64,000 nucleotides of DNA from Tolypeutes matacus. Lineage: Eukaryota > Chordata > Mammalia > Cingulata > Chlamyphoridae. Below, in pieces: positions 10,581-21,724 of this stretch. The stretch covers positions 43,087,528 to 43,151,527 of the forward strand of contig JAKSZT010053928.1 of NCBI GenBank assembly GCA_026826555.1, written 5' to 3'. Each line of letters opens with the position of its first letter. Position 1 is the stretch's first letter. Both the position numbers and the translations under genes were made by a program. The notes below the pieces were generated by a model. That model saw only the letters and a program-made list of their open reading frames with translations. It searched no databases and was not told the origin of the DNA.

Positions 10581-10749
10581 ATAGTCATATTGGGGAAATC
10601 AGACATGTTCATACTTCATACTCATGCTGTGGGTGGCACTGGAAATCAATCTTACTTTAGAGTTGCATCATTTACACTTATGATTAATGTAATAGGGGTG
10701 TCATTACCACTGGCTTAGCCCAAGAGATTTCCAACACCCTCCCCAAGTA

Positions 10750-10947
10750 GGATTGCCAGATAAAACACATACATTATTGCACAGTGCGTACTTAGACAAA
10801 AATATTATGCATTGTTTATCTGAAATCCAAATTTAATTGGATGTCCTCTTTTGGGGTTTTTTGCTTTGTTTTGTTTTGTTTTGTTTTGTTTTGTTTTGTT
10901 TTGTTTTGTTTTGTTTTGTTTTGTTTCAGTATAAATCTGGCAACCCT
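10750..10947. mobile_element. MER53-like palindromic DNA element carrying (TTTTG)n
   Basis: The outer ends ggattgccagat (10750-10761) and atctggcaaccct (10935-10947) are imperfect inverted repeats, and 'gtttatctgaaatccaaa' in the interior fits the palindromic MER53-type non-autonomous DNA transposon. The right arm is displaced by a TTTTG microsatellite. Family name from memory. Confidence 0.6.
10865..10926 (+). repeat. (TTTTG)n pentanucleotide microsatellite
   Basis: About 12 nearly perfect units. A repeat this uniform is expected to be length-polymorphic. It opens long artificial reading frames on both strands. Confidence 0.95.
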
Positions 10948-11624
10948 CCCAAGTCCAGATGCTGGGAGAACTTCTGCTGCCACTGCCACTGGCCTTTTCT
11001 TGAGTTCACCAGTATCCTGGGGTGGTGTATGCAGAGAACTCCCTGGGGTAATCAATGGGAACTGAGCAAAATCTTGGAGCACGGGTGGATATCACACTGG
11101 TCAGGCAGTTACAAGCCAACATGCCAATGGCTGATGAAGGGAAGGCCTCACCAGAGACCGACAGAAAGTTTAGCTAGCAGGGAACCTGGGTTCATCTCTA
11201 GTGCAGGCGGGGCCGTGTCTGTGCCGCAGCTCAGTTTCCACACAGGACTTGAACAACAGTTAGTCCTGTTGGCCTTTTGTCAGCTCTACTCTCACAGCTC
11301 TCCCCATAAGTGGACCCTCTCCCTCCTTAGGTAACTTCCTGGAGTCAGTCCCAGCTCCTGGGCCACCCTGTGGTTCCCTCCTTCTCCTTCCTTGCCACCC
11401 TATATCCTTTTTAGCATTGATGGAAGAAAGCCTTATCTCCTGAGGCACTTCTCTCCCTCCACCTCCTCTTCAAACCTCCCTCTCTGCTTTTACATTCACA
11501 ATAAACCTTGATGACCCATTTTGCTGAGGAGCAGAAAGGACATAAAACCCTCACACCCACTCAGGAGGTTGGGGGAAACATTTGCATTCCAGCAAAGAAA
11601 GGGAAGAAGGCAAAGCATTTCACT
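10948..11624. other. Unrecognised sequence, no gene seen
   Basis: Comparatively GC-rich (11100-11480), with a C/T-rich patch at 11300-11480. The 165-codon frame that reaches 11334 starts inside the TTTTG tract and is not credible as a gene. Confidence 0.45.
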
Positions 11625-11860
11625 TCTTTATTAGTTTGCATTTAGGATAAGCAGCTGCAGTGAGAATAAAAACACAGAGGGTAAAACAAAACATAAATGT
11701 ATTTCTCTCTTAGTATCAAGAGGTAGGTGGGCAGGCCAGAAGAGCAGGCCGTGCTATTCTAAAATGCCAACTCAGGACTCAAGTCCCTACTCTTCTTCCA
11801 ATATCCCCCACAGGAATATGCTGGTCCAAATTCTAGCCAGTCAGAAAGTGAAGAGGGAGA
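11625..11860 (-). mobile_element. Ancient interspersed repeat, family unresolved
   Basis: 'gcagctgcagtgagaataa', 'gtatttctctcttagtatc' and 'aggtaggtgggcaggcca' resemble the start of an old mammalian repeat group that opens with 'ctgcagtaacaaa' and 'aggtaggcag' motifs. I cannot name it with confidence. Confidence 0.35.
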
Positions 11861-12411
11861 AGAAAATTGAGGGCCGGCAATTTCCTTTTGAAGAATGATT
11901 GCAGAAGGTACACATAGGACTTCTCTTCATGTTCCATTGTCAGCCACATCCAGCAAAAAGGGAGGCCATGTGCCTTCTGAAAGGGGAAGACAGGCCCCTT
12001 ATTAAAAGTCAAGAAGGTACAATTATCATCCTCTGCCATAATCACCTTATTAGAGCAGTCTGAAAATTCAAATCCCACAGTAAACTTCCAATACAAGACA
12101 TATATGATGCAGTACAAAGATAAGCAGTACAAAGGAAAGCCCATGAGGACTCCAAGGAAGGCGGATTTATTGTAAATTTTATGGTGGGAGTAAAACTTCA
12201 CCTGGGTCCCGTGAAGCAAAAAAAAAAAAACCCCACTGGACTGCACTGATGGAGAGAAGCTGTACTTTCCTTTCATTGAAAGGTGACTTTTAACCAGAGT
12301 CACCAGTACCACTGGTGACATCCACTTATTACAACTGGCTAGAAAAAAACTGAGCCTTTGATAAAGCTGAAGCACATATTCTAGACATTCATATCTCAAG
12401 TTACTTTGCAA
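11833..12411 (-). other. Longest non-repeat open frame (192 codons), doubtful
   Basis: Stop-free for 192 codons from an ATG at 12411. The predicted chain has hydrophobic patches (about residues 90-112) but no domain I recognise. An A13 tract at about 12220-12232 lies inside the frame, which is unlike a coding exon, and no promoter, Kozak context or splice sites stand out. Possibilities are a chance frame, a decayed processed pseudogene, or part of an old transposon. Confidence 0.15.
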
Positions 12412-12419
12412 ACAATCTA

Positions 12420-13374
12420 TTAAACCTCAGGTCTCTCTTTCTGGTTTTACAGGTATATAGTAAGAAGTTAAGCAACTAAAACATGGTAAGGAGATAAGAA
12501 TTAAGTTCAATTTCCTCTTGTAGCCTTCAGCTCCTCCTGAACAAAGTCATTTCCTGATGTATCGCAAGACACTGTTAATCATCCCCACCCCATTAAATCT
12601 ATTTGCTTTCATTATATGTTCTTAATCCAGTTGAGCATGGACAAAACATTGGATTCGCTTCCTGTGAATTTCATCTCTTACTTTAATAACTACTTCTTTG
12701 ATCTTTTTTCCCTAGCTTGCCTTTCATTTTCTCCTCCCTAATCCTTCCAGTTCCTCACGATCTGGGACACAGGTAGCCCAAAGAAGCTGTGACAATGCCT
12801 TCTTTTCACACCGGCCCACTCCACCTCCCCCCCCCAGCTCATCCTATGCTCCACCAACTCCACTAGTGCCGCAACAGTTTGATCCCAGAGTTAAGAGCTT
12901 AAGAACCACAAAAAGACATTCTGCAGGTAGTTGCTGGGCTATGGCAGGTTCCCCTTAGCTCCTTAGATCCCTTCTGTTAACAACATTTTGGAGCAGATGT
13001 TAAAAAGTCACAAGGAACCCATCTTTTTTTCTGAAGCACAAGGTCAAAAGGACAAGAATCAAAGGCGGGCATACTCCTAGTCATTCTTCTCATTCAATCT
13101 CTCTTGCTGCCAGGGCATGAGAGTCCAGGGAGAAATTAGCTTCAAAATTATACTCTGAGCACCTTGGCCTTCTCTAAAATGAATGCTTCAGAAATGCCCA
13201 GTAGGCAGATCGTTAAAACCTCCTTAAGCATTGTTACAGGAAGGCCTCTGTGGGCCACAAATCTTGCCAAGAAGTTACAGTATTTATCCAGTCAGCATTT
13301 CCATAGCATGCTGATGGCTGGTGAAGGATTTAGCACAGTGCTTCTTCCCGCCTCCCCACTTTAGGCAGTGCCTG
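12420..13374. other. Unrecognised sequence, no gene seen
   Basis: About 950 bp with a C-run near 12829-12836. No repeat or gene recognised. Confidence 0.45.
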
Positions 13375-13470
13375 TTGAGGGTGGGCTGACCTTGAGTGGG
13401 TCACATCTCTTCCCTGAACCTGTTTCCCCATGTGTAAAACCAAAGGATGAGACCAAAGCAAGGGCACCGC
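13375..13470 (-). mobile_element. MIR SINE fragment
   Basis: 'ctgaccttgagtgggtcac', 'ctgaacctgtttccccat' and 'gtgtaaaacca' is a reversed MIR arm. Confidence 0.55.
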
Positions 13471-14755
13471 TTCCTCTCTCGACTCCAGGGTGTACCTACC
13501 TCTACCCCACACAGACCACATTGAAGAATTCGACCCGAGGGACTGGTTTAATATGGGATGGTCTGACCTTGGGAAAACTGGCAAATGGTCCCCAAACTCA
13601 AATAGACCAGTTGGTGACAGAAAGACCATTTAACCTGAATGTTTAATTGGGCAGCAGATCTCAATCAGGTGTCTGCTCAGCTTACCCACTGCAAGCTGTG
13701 TTTCTCTCCAGAAGATTCCACCAGCCAGATGGTGCAGGCGCTTTCCAGCAGCCTTGTTTGTGACCATGCCCCTTCCGATGATTGAGCCAAGGATAGACTC
13801 TTGACCCACAGAGAACCAATCAGATCACTCTCCTAGGAACCGAATGGGATTTAGAGACTGCAAGTCAATTTCCACCAAAGACTGGAATTGTAATGCGTCT
13901 GTGGGCCACCCTGGGTTGAGAGGTAGTCAAGTACTATCTTTCTAGCCTTCAAACTTTAAAATCTGAGATGTTTCTTCTTACAGAGCACTTGCTTATGTGT
14001 ATCTGACCTAGAGGGATGGTGTGGGGACTTAGGCAGGTAAGCCTGGCAGGTGGGCTATTAAAGATGGCATTGAAGGTAACTTCCAGGATTTGTAGTTCAG
14101 AGATAGAAAGTCCATGAATGAAATGGTATAGACCTGCACTGGCCTCTGAGGTATTTGAATAATATGATCCTGGCACTTCCTGCAAGTTAGAGAAGTGAAT
14201 GAGACTGATTTCTAGAGCACTGACAAGAACTTTGAAGACCAGAGTAGGGTGGTGAGGGGCAAGGGGGACAGGGGTTGTTGGCAGACAGTGGGGTGTGTGC
14301 AACAGGGCTTCTAGGCTATAGGGTACCCAGGATCTGCCAGGTGGATCAAAGAAGAGAATGTTGATCTGATGATGGCAAAAGGAAGCCCCTGTGTTTGGTT
14401 TTTGTTAGCTGGAGTTGCTTTCTAGTACTTGCAACCAGAAAGTCCTAATTACCACAGCAGATTTTTTTAAACTTAAACTCCTATCTGAAGGCTGCTTGAG
14501 AGTGCATGAGGAGAGGAGATCAGAAGAGAGGTTGACAAGTCTTGTGACCTGAGTCACTGTGTCCTGAAACAATGCCTGGACATCTGCACCACCAGCTTCC
14601 CCAGCTTTACCTTTTCTTTGCTTCAAGCAATCCTTTCAGTTCTTCACTAGTTCTATCACTCATCTCCATAAATGGCTTCAGGAAGAGAGCCGTTGGTAGG
14701 TGTTGGACTCCCTTGTGATGTGGTGCTCAAAGAAGTGAAATAGAGAGACTACGTA
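13471..14755. other. Mostly unrecognised sequence
   Basis: At 13790-13860 'gaaccaatcagatcactct' hints at the unresolved old repeat group also seen at 52960. The rest shows no gene. The 117-codon frame at 13949-14302 (minus) resembles nothing known to me. Confidence 0.4.
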
Positions 14756-14876
14756 GTGAGAGGAGTGGCAGACTCAGGGTCCTGAGGTCCATCCTACTAA
14801 TGAGCTGTGTACACTAGGGCAAGTCCCTACACCTCTCTGGCTATTCAGTTAATTCCTCTGTAAAAAAGAGGAGGGA
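14756..14876 (-). mobile_element. MIR SINE interrupted by DAS SINE
   Basis: 'gagtggcagactcagggtc', 'agggcaagtccctac' and 'aattcctctgtaaaa' is a reversed MIR. The SINE inserted in its A/G-rich part. Confidence 0.65.
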
Positions 14877-15155
14877 GGGAAGCGGCTGTGGCTCAATTGG
14901 TTTGGCTCCCGTTTACCATATGGGAGGCCCTGGGTTTGATTCCCAGGGCCTCCTGGTGAAGGCAAGCCAACCTACGCGGCGCAGTGAGCTGGTGCAGCAA
15001 GATGATGCAACAGAAGGAGACAAGCAGACACAGAAAAAATGCAAAGCAAGTGGACACAGCGAGCACAAGCAGCAAGGGGGAGATAAATAAATAAATAAAT
15101 AAATAATCTTAAAAAATAAAAAGAAAGAAATTATTGATAAGTTTAAAAAAAAAAA
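14877..15155 (+). mobile_element. DAS-type SINE, single head
   Basis: Head with tggctcaattgg (box A) and gtttgattccc (box B region), a SINE body with 'gagacaagcagacacag' and 'gcgagcacaagcagcaag', then an (AAAT)n tail and an A-run. A 15-bp target duplication, aaaaaagaggaggga, lies at 14862-14876 and 15156-15170. It belongs to the same subtype as the copy at 45620. Confidence 0.93.
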
Positions 15156-15170
15156 AAAAAAGAGGAGGGA

Positions 15171-16080
15171 GAATCAGGTGGTCTCCAAGATCCTAAGACA
15201 AGGCAGTGTGATCTCCTTCTTCCCCTCTTCTTGTAACACTTTCTGTCTCATGACCAGTTCCTATGAGAATTTCTCCCCAAAAAGGTATCTACTATTGCAA
15301 AGCCTTTCCCAGATGCTGCATGCCTAAAAGAGAGAGAGTTCTGATTAGGATTCACCCCATACTTCTTTCCTCCATCACCAGAAATGTTCATTTGAATTGA
15401 TGAGTTGAGGACTGCCAATTCAGGTTGCTCTGGCAATAGACAGTTTTGTTTATTAGAACTGAACACCAGGCATTCAATTCACATCAGTCTGGGTCCTCAG
15501 ATTTGCATGATTGCACATTCAGAGACAGGCACCTGCACTCAGAGCATCCTTCACAGCCCACACGCTCCGCTGAGCCAGCCCCAGCTGTTACAAACTGCCT
15601 GTTTAAACAAGGCCTTCCGGGAGTTGAGCATCACCACTGAGGTGAAACTATATGTTAGTGCTTGCAGTTGCTTGCATAGGAGAGTTCCCACTGCTAGTCA
15701 GGCCTGTCGAGGTTGCTCTCAGAGATGGCTGTAATGAGTGTGCAGCCCCACAGAATCCCCCTTGCAGGTCAGGGCATCTGCTAAGACCTGTTCTTCATTC
15801 TTACCCAGCCTTAGAGCTGAGCTCTGGGATGCTCAGACTCCTCAATAGGGAAGGCCTCTCTGGCCCTCTGGCTTTCCTCAAGTGAGAGACCATAAGTGGA
15901 AATTACACCATAAAGACTTCTTGATAGCATCTAATCCACAGCTAATTTCACAATACAATGTCAGTGTCACAATACAGTACAGTGTCCTGTCAACAAATAC
16001 TTGCTGGGTACCCAACATGTGTCAGGGGAATGGAATAGGTGGAGAAGAAGAAAGAATTGACACTGATTAGGAGCATGACT
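15171..16080. other. Unrecognised sequence, no gene seen
   Basis: Overlapping frames of 60-109 codons at 15405-15885 lie in different frames with no recognisable domains. No repeat recognised. Confidence 0.45.
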
Positions 16081-16081
16081 A

Positions 16082-17153
16082 CAATCCCCATTATTCATGG
16101 ATTCCATATTTTGCAAAATCACCTACTGCCTAAAATTTATTTGTAAACCCAAAATCAATACTCACGGAGTTTCATCGTCATTTGTGGACATGTGCAGAGT
16201 GGTGAAAAATTTGAGTCACCTGATACATTCCCAGGTGAGGTCGAACAAGGCCATGCACTGCCTTCTTATTTCAGCTGTCATAGTGTAAACAAGTGTTCTT
16301 TTCATGGTGTATTTAGTGACATATTTTATCACTTTTGTGCTCTGGTTATTTTGCTCTTCCAAATGGTCCCCAAGTGTAGTGCAGAAGTGCTGTCTAGTGT
16401 TGTGTTGTGATGACCGCTACTGAGAAAATACGTGTGTGCTAGATAAGTTCCATTCAGGCATGAATTATAGTGCTGTTGGCTGTAAGTTCAAGGTTAATGA
16501 ATCAAAATATATATTGTTTTAATTTCCTTCACTGCTCAAGCAAGTACCAAATGGGTTGGCTTAAATGATGGGAATTTGTTTGCTCATGGTTTTGAGGCTG
16601 GAAAAATGTCCAAATTAATTCATCATCAAGTTAATGCTTTCTCTCCAAAGACTGTGGCTGGCTGCCAGTGATCCTTGGTTCTTCTGGCACATGGCAAGAC
16701 ACATGGTGGCATCTCCTGTTCTCTCCCTTTTCCAGTTTCTTTGATTTCAGCTTTTTACTTTCTGTGGCTTTCTCTCTCTGTCTGAATTTCATTCTCTTAT
16801 AAAGAACTCCAGTAACGAGATTAAGGCCCATCTTGATTGAGGTGCGTTACACCTTAACTGGGGTAGAATCATAAAAAGTTCCTACTTACAATAGGTTCAC
16901 ACCCACAGGAATGAATTAAATTAAGAATATGTTTTTCTGAGGTACAAACAGCTTCAAACCATTTTATATATTAAGTAAAGTGTCTTTAAACAGAAACACA
17001 TATAAACAAGGTTTTGTGTTGATCAATTCACAAAAATGTGACATAGGAACCTAACCGTGTCTTTCCCCTAGAAACAATCGTTCAGTATTCCCTAATTCAG
17101 TATTCAAGATAACTATATAGAGCATAATTACCACAAATAATGAGAATCAACTG
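16082..17153 (+). mobile_element. Tigger-type (pogo) DNA transposon, internally deleted, split by an LTR
   Basis: The ends are terminal inverted repeats: caatccccattattcatgg on the left and ccacaaataatgagaatca on the right. They are flanked by TA dinucleotides (16080-16081 and 17154-17155), the target duplication of Tc1/mariner-pogo elements. At 16360-16400 the plus frame still reads a short peptide containing CSAEVLSSV, which matches the start of Tigger transposase; stops and frameshifts follow. Without the LTR at 16515-16961 the element is about 625 bp, so most of the transposase gene is missing. Confidence 0.85.
16515..16961 (-). mobile_element. MaLR-like LTR inserted in Tigger
   Basis: Plus-strand landmarks: TGTTTTAATTTCC start, 'gggttggcttaaatgatgg', 'tataaagaactccagtaac', 'acaccttaactggggtaga', 'ttcacacccacaggaatg'. 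These match the LTR at 25009 in order, giving an LTR on the minus strand. The interrupted Tigger sequence resumes directly after it with 'tatattaagtaaagtgtct'. TATAT-like duplication is possible but blurred by AT-rich flanks. Confidence 0.8.
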
Positions 17154-17155
17154 TA

Positions 17156-17330
17156 TGTTCTGGGCACTATAATCTTTGTTTTTTCTATTTCATTCAACCC
17201 TAGGTAGGTATCCCATTTTACTGTTGAATTTTTGCAGAGAAATTAGCTAAATTGTCACAGAGCTAACAGCAAGAGAGCTCGTATTCAAACTCAGATTTCT
17301 GTGGTTCCCATGTCTTTGGCATTGTGCTAG
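17156..17330 (+). mobile_element. MIR SINE
   Basis: 'ctgggcactataatctttg', 'taggtatcccattttactg' and 'gtcacagagctaacagcaa' follow forward MIR order. Confidence 0.65.
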
Positions 17331-17449
17331 ATCCTGTGTGAGGGAGATAAAGATATATTTAGTATGGTAGCTTCTCACACTAAGAATTTGGCTGGAGTGA
17401 CAAAACACAGATGGGAAAATGTAACAACTCAGGGAAAACATGAAGTATC

Positions 17450-17645
17450 AGAGAAAACACAGGCCCGGGGTCAAACAGAACCAGATTTGACTCCTGCCTC
17501 TGCCCCTTTCTCTAAGACCCTGAGCAAGGCACTCCATTCTGGGTCTCAGGTTTTGATCAATAAAAGAGAGATAATAACACTGACCTGGCTGAATTAATAT
17601 AACGTATGTAAAATTCAGGACCCATGGCAGGCACTCAAGAACCAT
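17450..17645 (-). mobile_element. MIR SINE
   Basis: 'ttgactcctgcctctgccc', 'gggtctcaggttttgatc', 'gataataacactgacctgg' and 'ccatggcaggcactcaaga' is a nearly full reversed MIR. Confidence 0.75.
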
Positions 17646-17754
17646 AAAATTTAACTGAGCCAAATGAAAGGGGACAATGCTAAGGTAGGATAGAAAGAGA
17701 ATCAGGGAATCACATCTACAATTGACAACCGTCCTCTCCTATCTTGAGGTACAG

Positions 17755-17865
17755 AGGGAGGAAGTCAACATGTGGTTTTGCTCACCATTGTATTACCAGT
17801 GCCCACTGGAACATCAAAGATGCTCATAAATATTTTCTGAATGAATGAATGTGTGACTCAGGATA
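17755..17865 (+). mobile_element. L2 LINE 3' end
   Basis: 'ttgtattaccagtgcccac' followed by 'aaatattttctgaatgaat' is the L2 terminus with GAAT tail units. Confidence 0.65.
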
Positions 17866-17989
17866 GTAGAATGGGAAAGTTAGCACTATCTTAATGTGTC
17901 CTGTGCTTTTTGGTCAGAATACTGAGAGTCTACTCATTAAGTGGTTGGCTGCTAGACTTATAGCTGGGAACCAAGGCCAAGGACCTGGC

Positions 17990-18500
17990 CCCTACAGAGT
18001 GAAATAACTAAAAGCTTGGACTCTGGATTGTCAGGGTTTAAATCCCAGCATGACATTTACTGGCTGTGTGACCCTGGGCCTTTCTAAGCCTCCATTTCCT
18101 CAGGGACAAATGATGGTTGATAGAGAAAGAGAGATGATGATAGATCAGTAGATAGATAGATAAGTAGAGGAATAGATAGATATGTGGATAGATGATAGAT
18201 AGAATGATAAGATAGATATAATAATGATAAATAGATATGATGGTGATAGATATGATGAGATAGATATTAATAATAATAAATAGAGATGATAATAGATAGA
18301 CAGGATGATGATAGATACATGGAAATGGTGGAATAGATAGATAGACAGATAATAGATAGATAAGATAAGATAAGATAGTGAAATAGAACTAATAATACTG
18401 CCTACCTCTTTGGGTTGTTGTGAGGATTAAATAAATTAATGCATGTTAAGCACTTAGAAAAAGACCCGACACATGGTAAATGTTCAATAAGTATTATCCA
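17990..18500 (-). mobile_element. MIR SINE split by a GATA microsatellite
   Basis: The left part (17990-18118) has 'cttggactctggattgtca', 'tggctgtgtgaccctgggc' and 'cctccatttcctca'. The right part (18379-18500) has 'taatactgcctacctcttt', 'gttgtgaggattaaataaa' and 'tgttcaataagtattat'. Together they make one reversed MIR with about 260 bp of tetranucleotide repeat inside. Confidence 0.85.
18119..18378 (+). repeat. (GATA)n-rich compound microsatellite
   Basis: Imperfect GATA/GATG/AATA units over 260 bp. Probably grew from the 'gggataataat' stretch of the host MIR. Confidence 0.95.
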
Positions 18501-18959
18501 TTATTAATATCTTTACTGTAGTCCAGAAAGATCAGAAATGGAAGGTTGCTAAAAGAAGACAATTGAAATTCAGTGCTGAAAACCAATAATCCTATTAAAA
18601 TTTCAAAATCTTCCTTGTAAACAAGATGGAATTATTTAACTCTGACATTGGGTACCATAAAAAGTACAGCACTACATATATTAAGAAATTTTATAGTTTT
18701 AAGATTAAACTGTATTGTTTGGAATCCAAACAGAGGGAAATGTGGAAAATATCCTTTAACCAGATCTGGTAGACTGCCCCTCCAGCCTTCCAGTACTCCC
18801 ACCCCTCAATGGAGTGACTTACCCTCAGCTCTGAGATTCAAAACAAAATCCACCTGGACCAAAAAGTCTTTGCTCTTCCTACCTCTCCATTCCATCAAGT
18901 GTTGTGCCAGGAAGGCACTCTGGAGAAGGCACAGATATATGATCGGCCCTGGTTCCAAG
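18501..18959. other. Unrecognised sequence, possibly LINE-related
   Basis: A 108-codon frame (18648-18974) is of low complexity. The segment leads into L1/HAL1-like sequence and may be its 5' continuation. Confidence 0.35.
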
Positions 18960-20460
18960 ATGCCATCACTCTGATAGGTGCATCTAAAATTAAAGAGAGA
19001 GTTGGAACATAATTGAGAAAAATCTTCCAGCAATCAAGAACAAAAAAAAAAAAAGAAAAAGAAAAACCAGGGAGAAAATGAAAGGACTGAAACAAGAGAT
19101 CCAATATCCAACTAATAGGAGTCCTAGGAATAGAGAGAAAGTGGAAGAAAGAAAATCAAAGAAATATAAGAAATTTTCCCAGAACTGAAGGACATGAGCT
19201 TACTGATTGAAAAAGATCTGTAAGTATATAAAAATTGAATGGAGGGGGGGAATTGCCATCATGAAATTTCATAACAGGGATAAAGAGAAGATTTAGAAGC
19301 TTCCAGAGAAAAAAAACAATCTACATACAAAGGATGGGCACCAGGAAGGCCCTGGAGTTCTCAGTGGCATTGCTGAAAACTAGAAAATGATGATGCAATA
19401 CCAAAGTTGTGAGTGAAAACTGTTCCTCACCTAGATTTCAACATCAAGACAAAGTCAATAGACTGTGAGAACAGAATAAAGTCATTTTCCAGAAATGGAA
19501 GTTTTCAAAAAACTTCTCTCCCTTGCACCCTTTCCCAGGAAGCTTTTAGAAGTTGTGCTCCACCCAAACAAGGGAAAAACCAATTGTTTGCTGGAACTGG
19601 CTTCTGCTTGTCCACAAGAGCATCTCTTTCCAACTCTAACTTTAATGACATCACCATGGTCATTGAAATCAGCCATGGAGGGAATACTGATATTACAAAA
19701 ATCATCAAACACTACACAATAGGGCTTCCCACCCACCCACCCAATCAGGTGCTTGTTAAAATTTACCAGCATATCACTGGAATAAACTAAGAAAGAGAAA
19801 GAGAAAGGATCCTGAAAATAGGAATCCCTGCTTGGGAGAAAAGGTAAGTGAATTCCAAAGATAATGGTGAAGAGAAATTCAGGACAGCTGAAGAGAAAGA
19901 GGATAGAGAGATCTAGAAGAAATATCTCCCAAAAGGGGGGCTAAGAGAACTGATAAAAATTATCTGATAGCTTCAACCATGTTAAGAGGCATTTTTAAAA
20001 CTCTGGTAGGGGTTTTAGGGATATAGTAGTAATGGGTACAAATGGGAGGGAATGTGAGACAATTATTAACTATAGGGAAAACAAAAAATTTCACACAAAA
20101 AAAAGAGGAATTGTGATTGTAGTATACTACTTGGCTCAGCTGTGAAAAATGTTTATGTAGTCATAGGGATGTAAATACTGAATATTGCTCTAACTAAAAT
20201 TATGACTATTAGCAGAATGTAAGGAGGGAAATTAGAACAAGTTAAGAGAGTGAAATTCTCTTTATATCTGTAGTAGGAAAATAATAGATAAAATACAAAA
20301 TGGAAAAATTAGAAATTTGTAGCATAAGCATGTTATTTAGAAATATGGAGATAAAAAGCTGAAGAAACAAGTTTAAAAATTATAAATGGTTACCTCTGTG
20401 AAGTGATAGATAATTGGAGGTTAACAGGAGTCAGGCAGATGACTGTTCTAATCTTCATAG
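18960..20460 (+). mobile_element. L1-clade (HAL1-like) LINE, decayed
   Basis: 'aatttcccagaactgaaggac', allowing for one base, with 'catgagcttactgattgaa', 'aacactgg'-type variants, 'aggaagcttttagaagttg' and 'tgctccacccaaacaaggg', matches the order of an old HAL1/L1-related repeat, followed by a 3' tail with 'aatggttacctctgtg'. All frames are broken. The subfamily is from memory and should be checked. Confidence 0.55.
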
Positions 20461-20884
20461 AACTATCTTACTCTTTATCTGTGCGCCCTATTACTCTAAA
20501 CAAATAGGGGAGGAAGCAGCATAGCATAGTGAGAAGATCTTGGCCTCTGTAGGCTCTGTGGGCTCCTGAGAGGCAGGGCAAGACAGAGAGACCTAAACTT
20601 CCTTCTATTATAAACCTGAAAAAAAACATCAGAACAGAAAGAAGAAATGGGAAGAGAAGGCACAATAGTCCATCTTGAAGTCAATCAGCTGGGACCTTAA
20701 AGATTAAGACAGCTTAAAGATTGAGACAGCTTCTCTCTGAACCATTCCCAAATGAGGCTGCTAGCTATAAACCCTGAATTCAGTGGATAAAAAGTATTAT
20801 TGTCAATAATGTAAAACACATGATGCAAAAATGTCCAACTATGAGGGTTGTCAAATAAAAATAGTATACCCAAATATAGAATAC
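20461..20884. other. Unrecognised sequence between LINE fragments
   Basis: No gene. Short frames only; could be diverged LINE sequence. Confidence 0.4.
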
Positions 20885-21095
20885 TGGGCACACATTTAAG
20901 AGGATGTTTAGAAGGCTACTAAATGACATGAAAAGATATTTATAGTCTATTAAGTTTAAGGGGGTAAAAATAAAGAGTATACAACAAGATGTATAGCATA
21001 CCTTTTTGTTTTAAAATTACATATACAAAAAATAAAAACTATGCATATATATGTGCATAGAAAAAAAATCTGGAAGAATACAACTATGTTTATTT
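20885..21095 (+). mobile_element. L1 3' UTR fragment (L1M-type)
   Basis: 'gacatgaaaagatatttat', 'acaacaagatgtatagcat' and 'gcatagaaaaaaaatctgg' followed by 'aagaatacaac' is the order of old L1M 3' UTRs. Confidence 0.6.
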
Positions 21096-21724
21096 TAAAT
21101 GGACTATATTATTAAAATTATCTATATGGAGCATATACTCCTTTTAAAAACATACTCCTTTTAAAACAATAAATAGTACTGCTGCTGTTTTACACTTTTA
21201 ATTAATAAAAGGAAAGGAGCAGTCTTGGCTACATCCCCCACACTCAGCCTTGTTTCTCATTCCCCACCCTGTCACCACCTAGGATGAAACCAGAAGGACT
21301 ACATGTCTCCAGGAAAAGATAAATAAGGGAGATAGTTAATTACTCCAGGCATCACTGCTCTGGGATAAACTCTTGTCACCATTACCTTACTCAATATGGT
21401 CATAAACATATCCGTACCCACATTTCAGATTTCACTGCAATGTATCTAAATTACAAAGGATTCACACATTAAAAGGATATGACTATGATTTTTGTTCTCC
21501 TTGACCAGGCTCCACCGTTAAAGCTTCAACAGTTGTCTTGATACCACATTTCTACCACATTTCTTTTCCTAACACTCCAAATTTGGTCATCTCCTTGTAA
21601 GGCATCATGCAACAGACATCCTAACATATCCACATGAAACATGCCAAAAAGCTGGTTTCTGAGTAAAAACAAAGCTTTTAATTTGGTCAACCTAGTGAAT
21701 AAGATAGAAAGAAATGCCACTTCT
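21096..21724. other. AT-rich unrecognised sequence
   Basis: Two L1 tails flank it. Contains a nearly repeated catatactccttttaaaa unit at about 21131 and 21150. No gene. Confidence 0.4.

Noticed and set aside
10816..11082. 88-codon minus frame with a Lys/Gln/Asn/Thr repeat
   Set aside because: Antisense of the same TTTTG tract.
10837..11334. 165-codon open frame on the plus strand
   Set aside because: It is created by the TTTTG microsatellite, whose 5-bp unit is read through without stops; the rest has no known domain.
18119..18378. CRISPR-like regular repeats
   Set aside because: Short tetranucleotide units without spacers, in a mammalian genome; a microsatellite.
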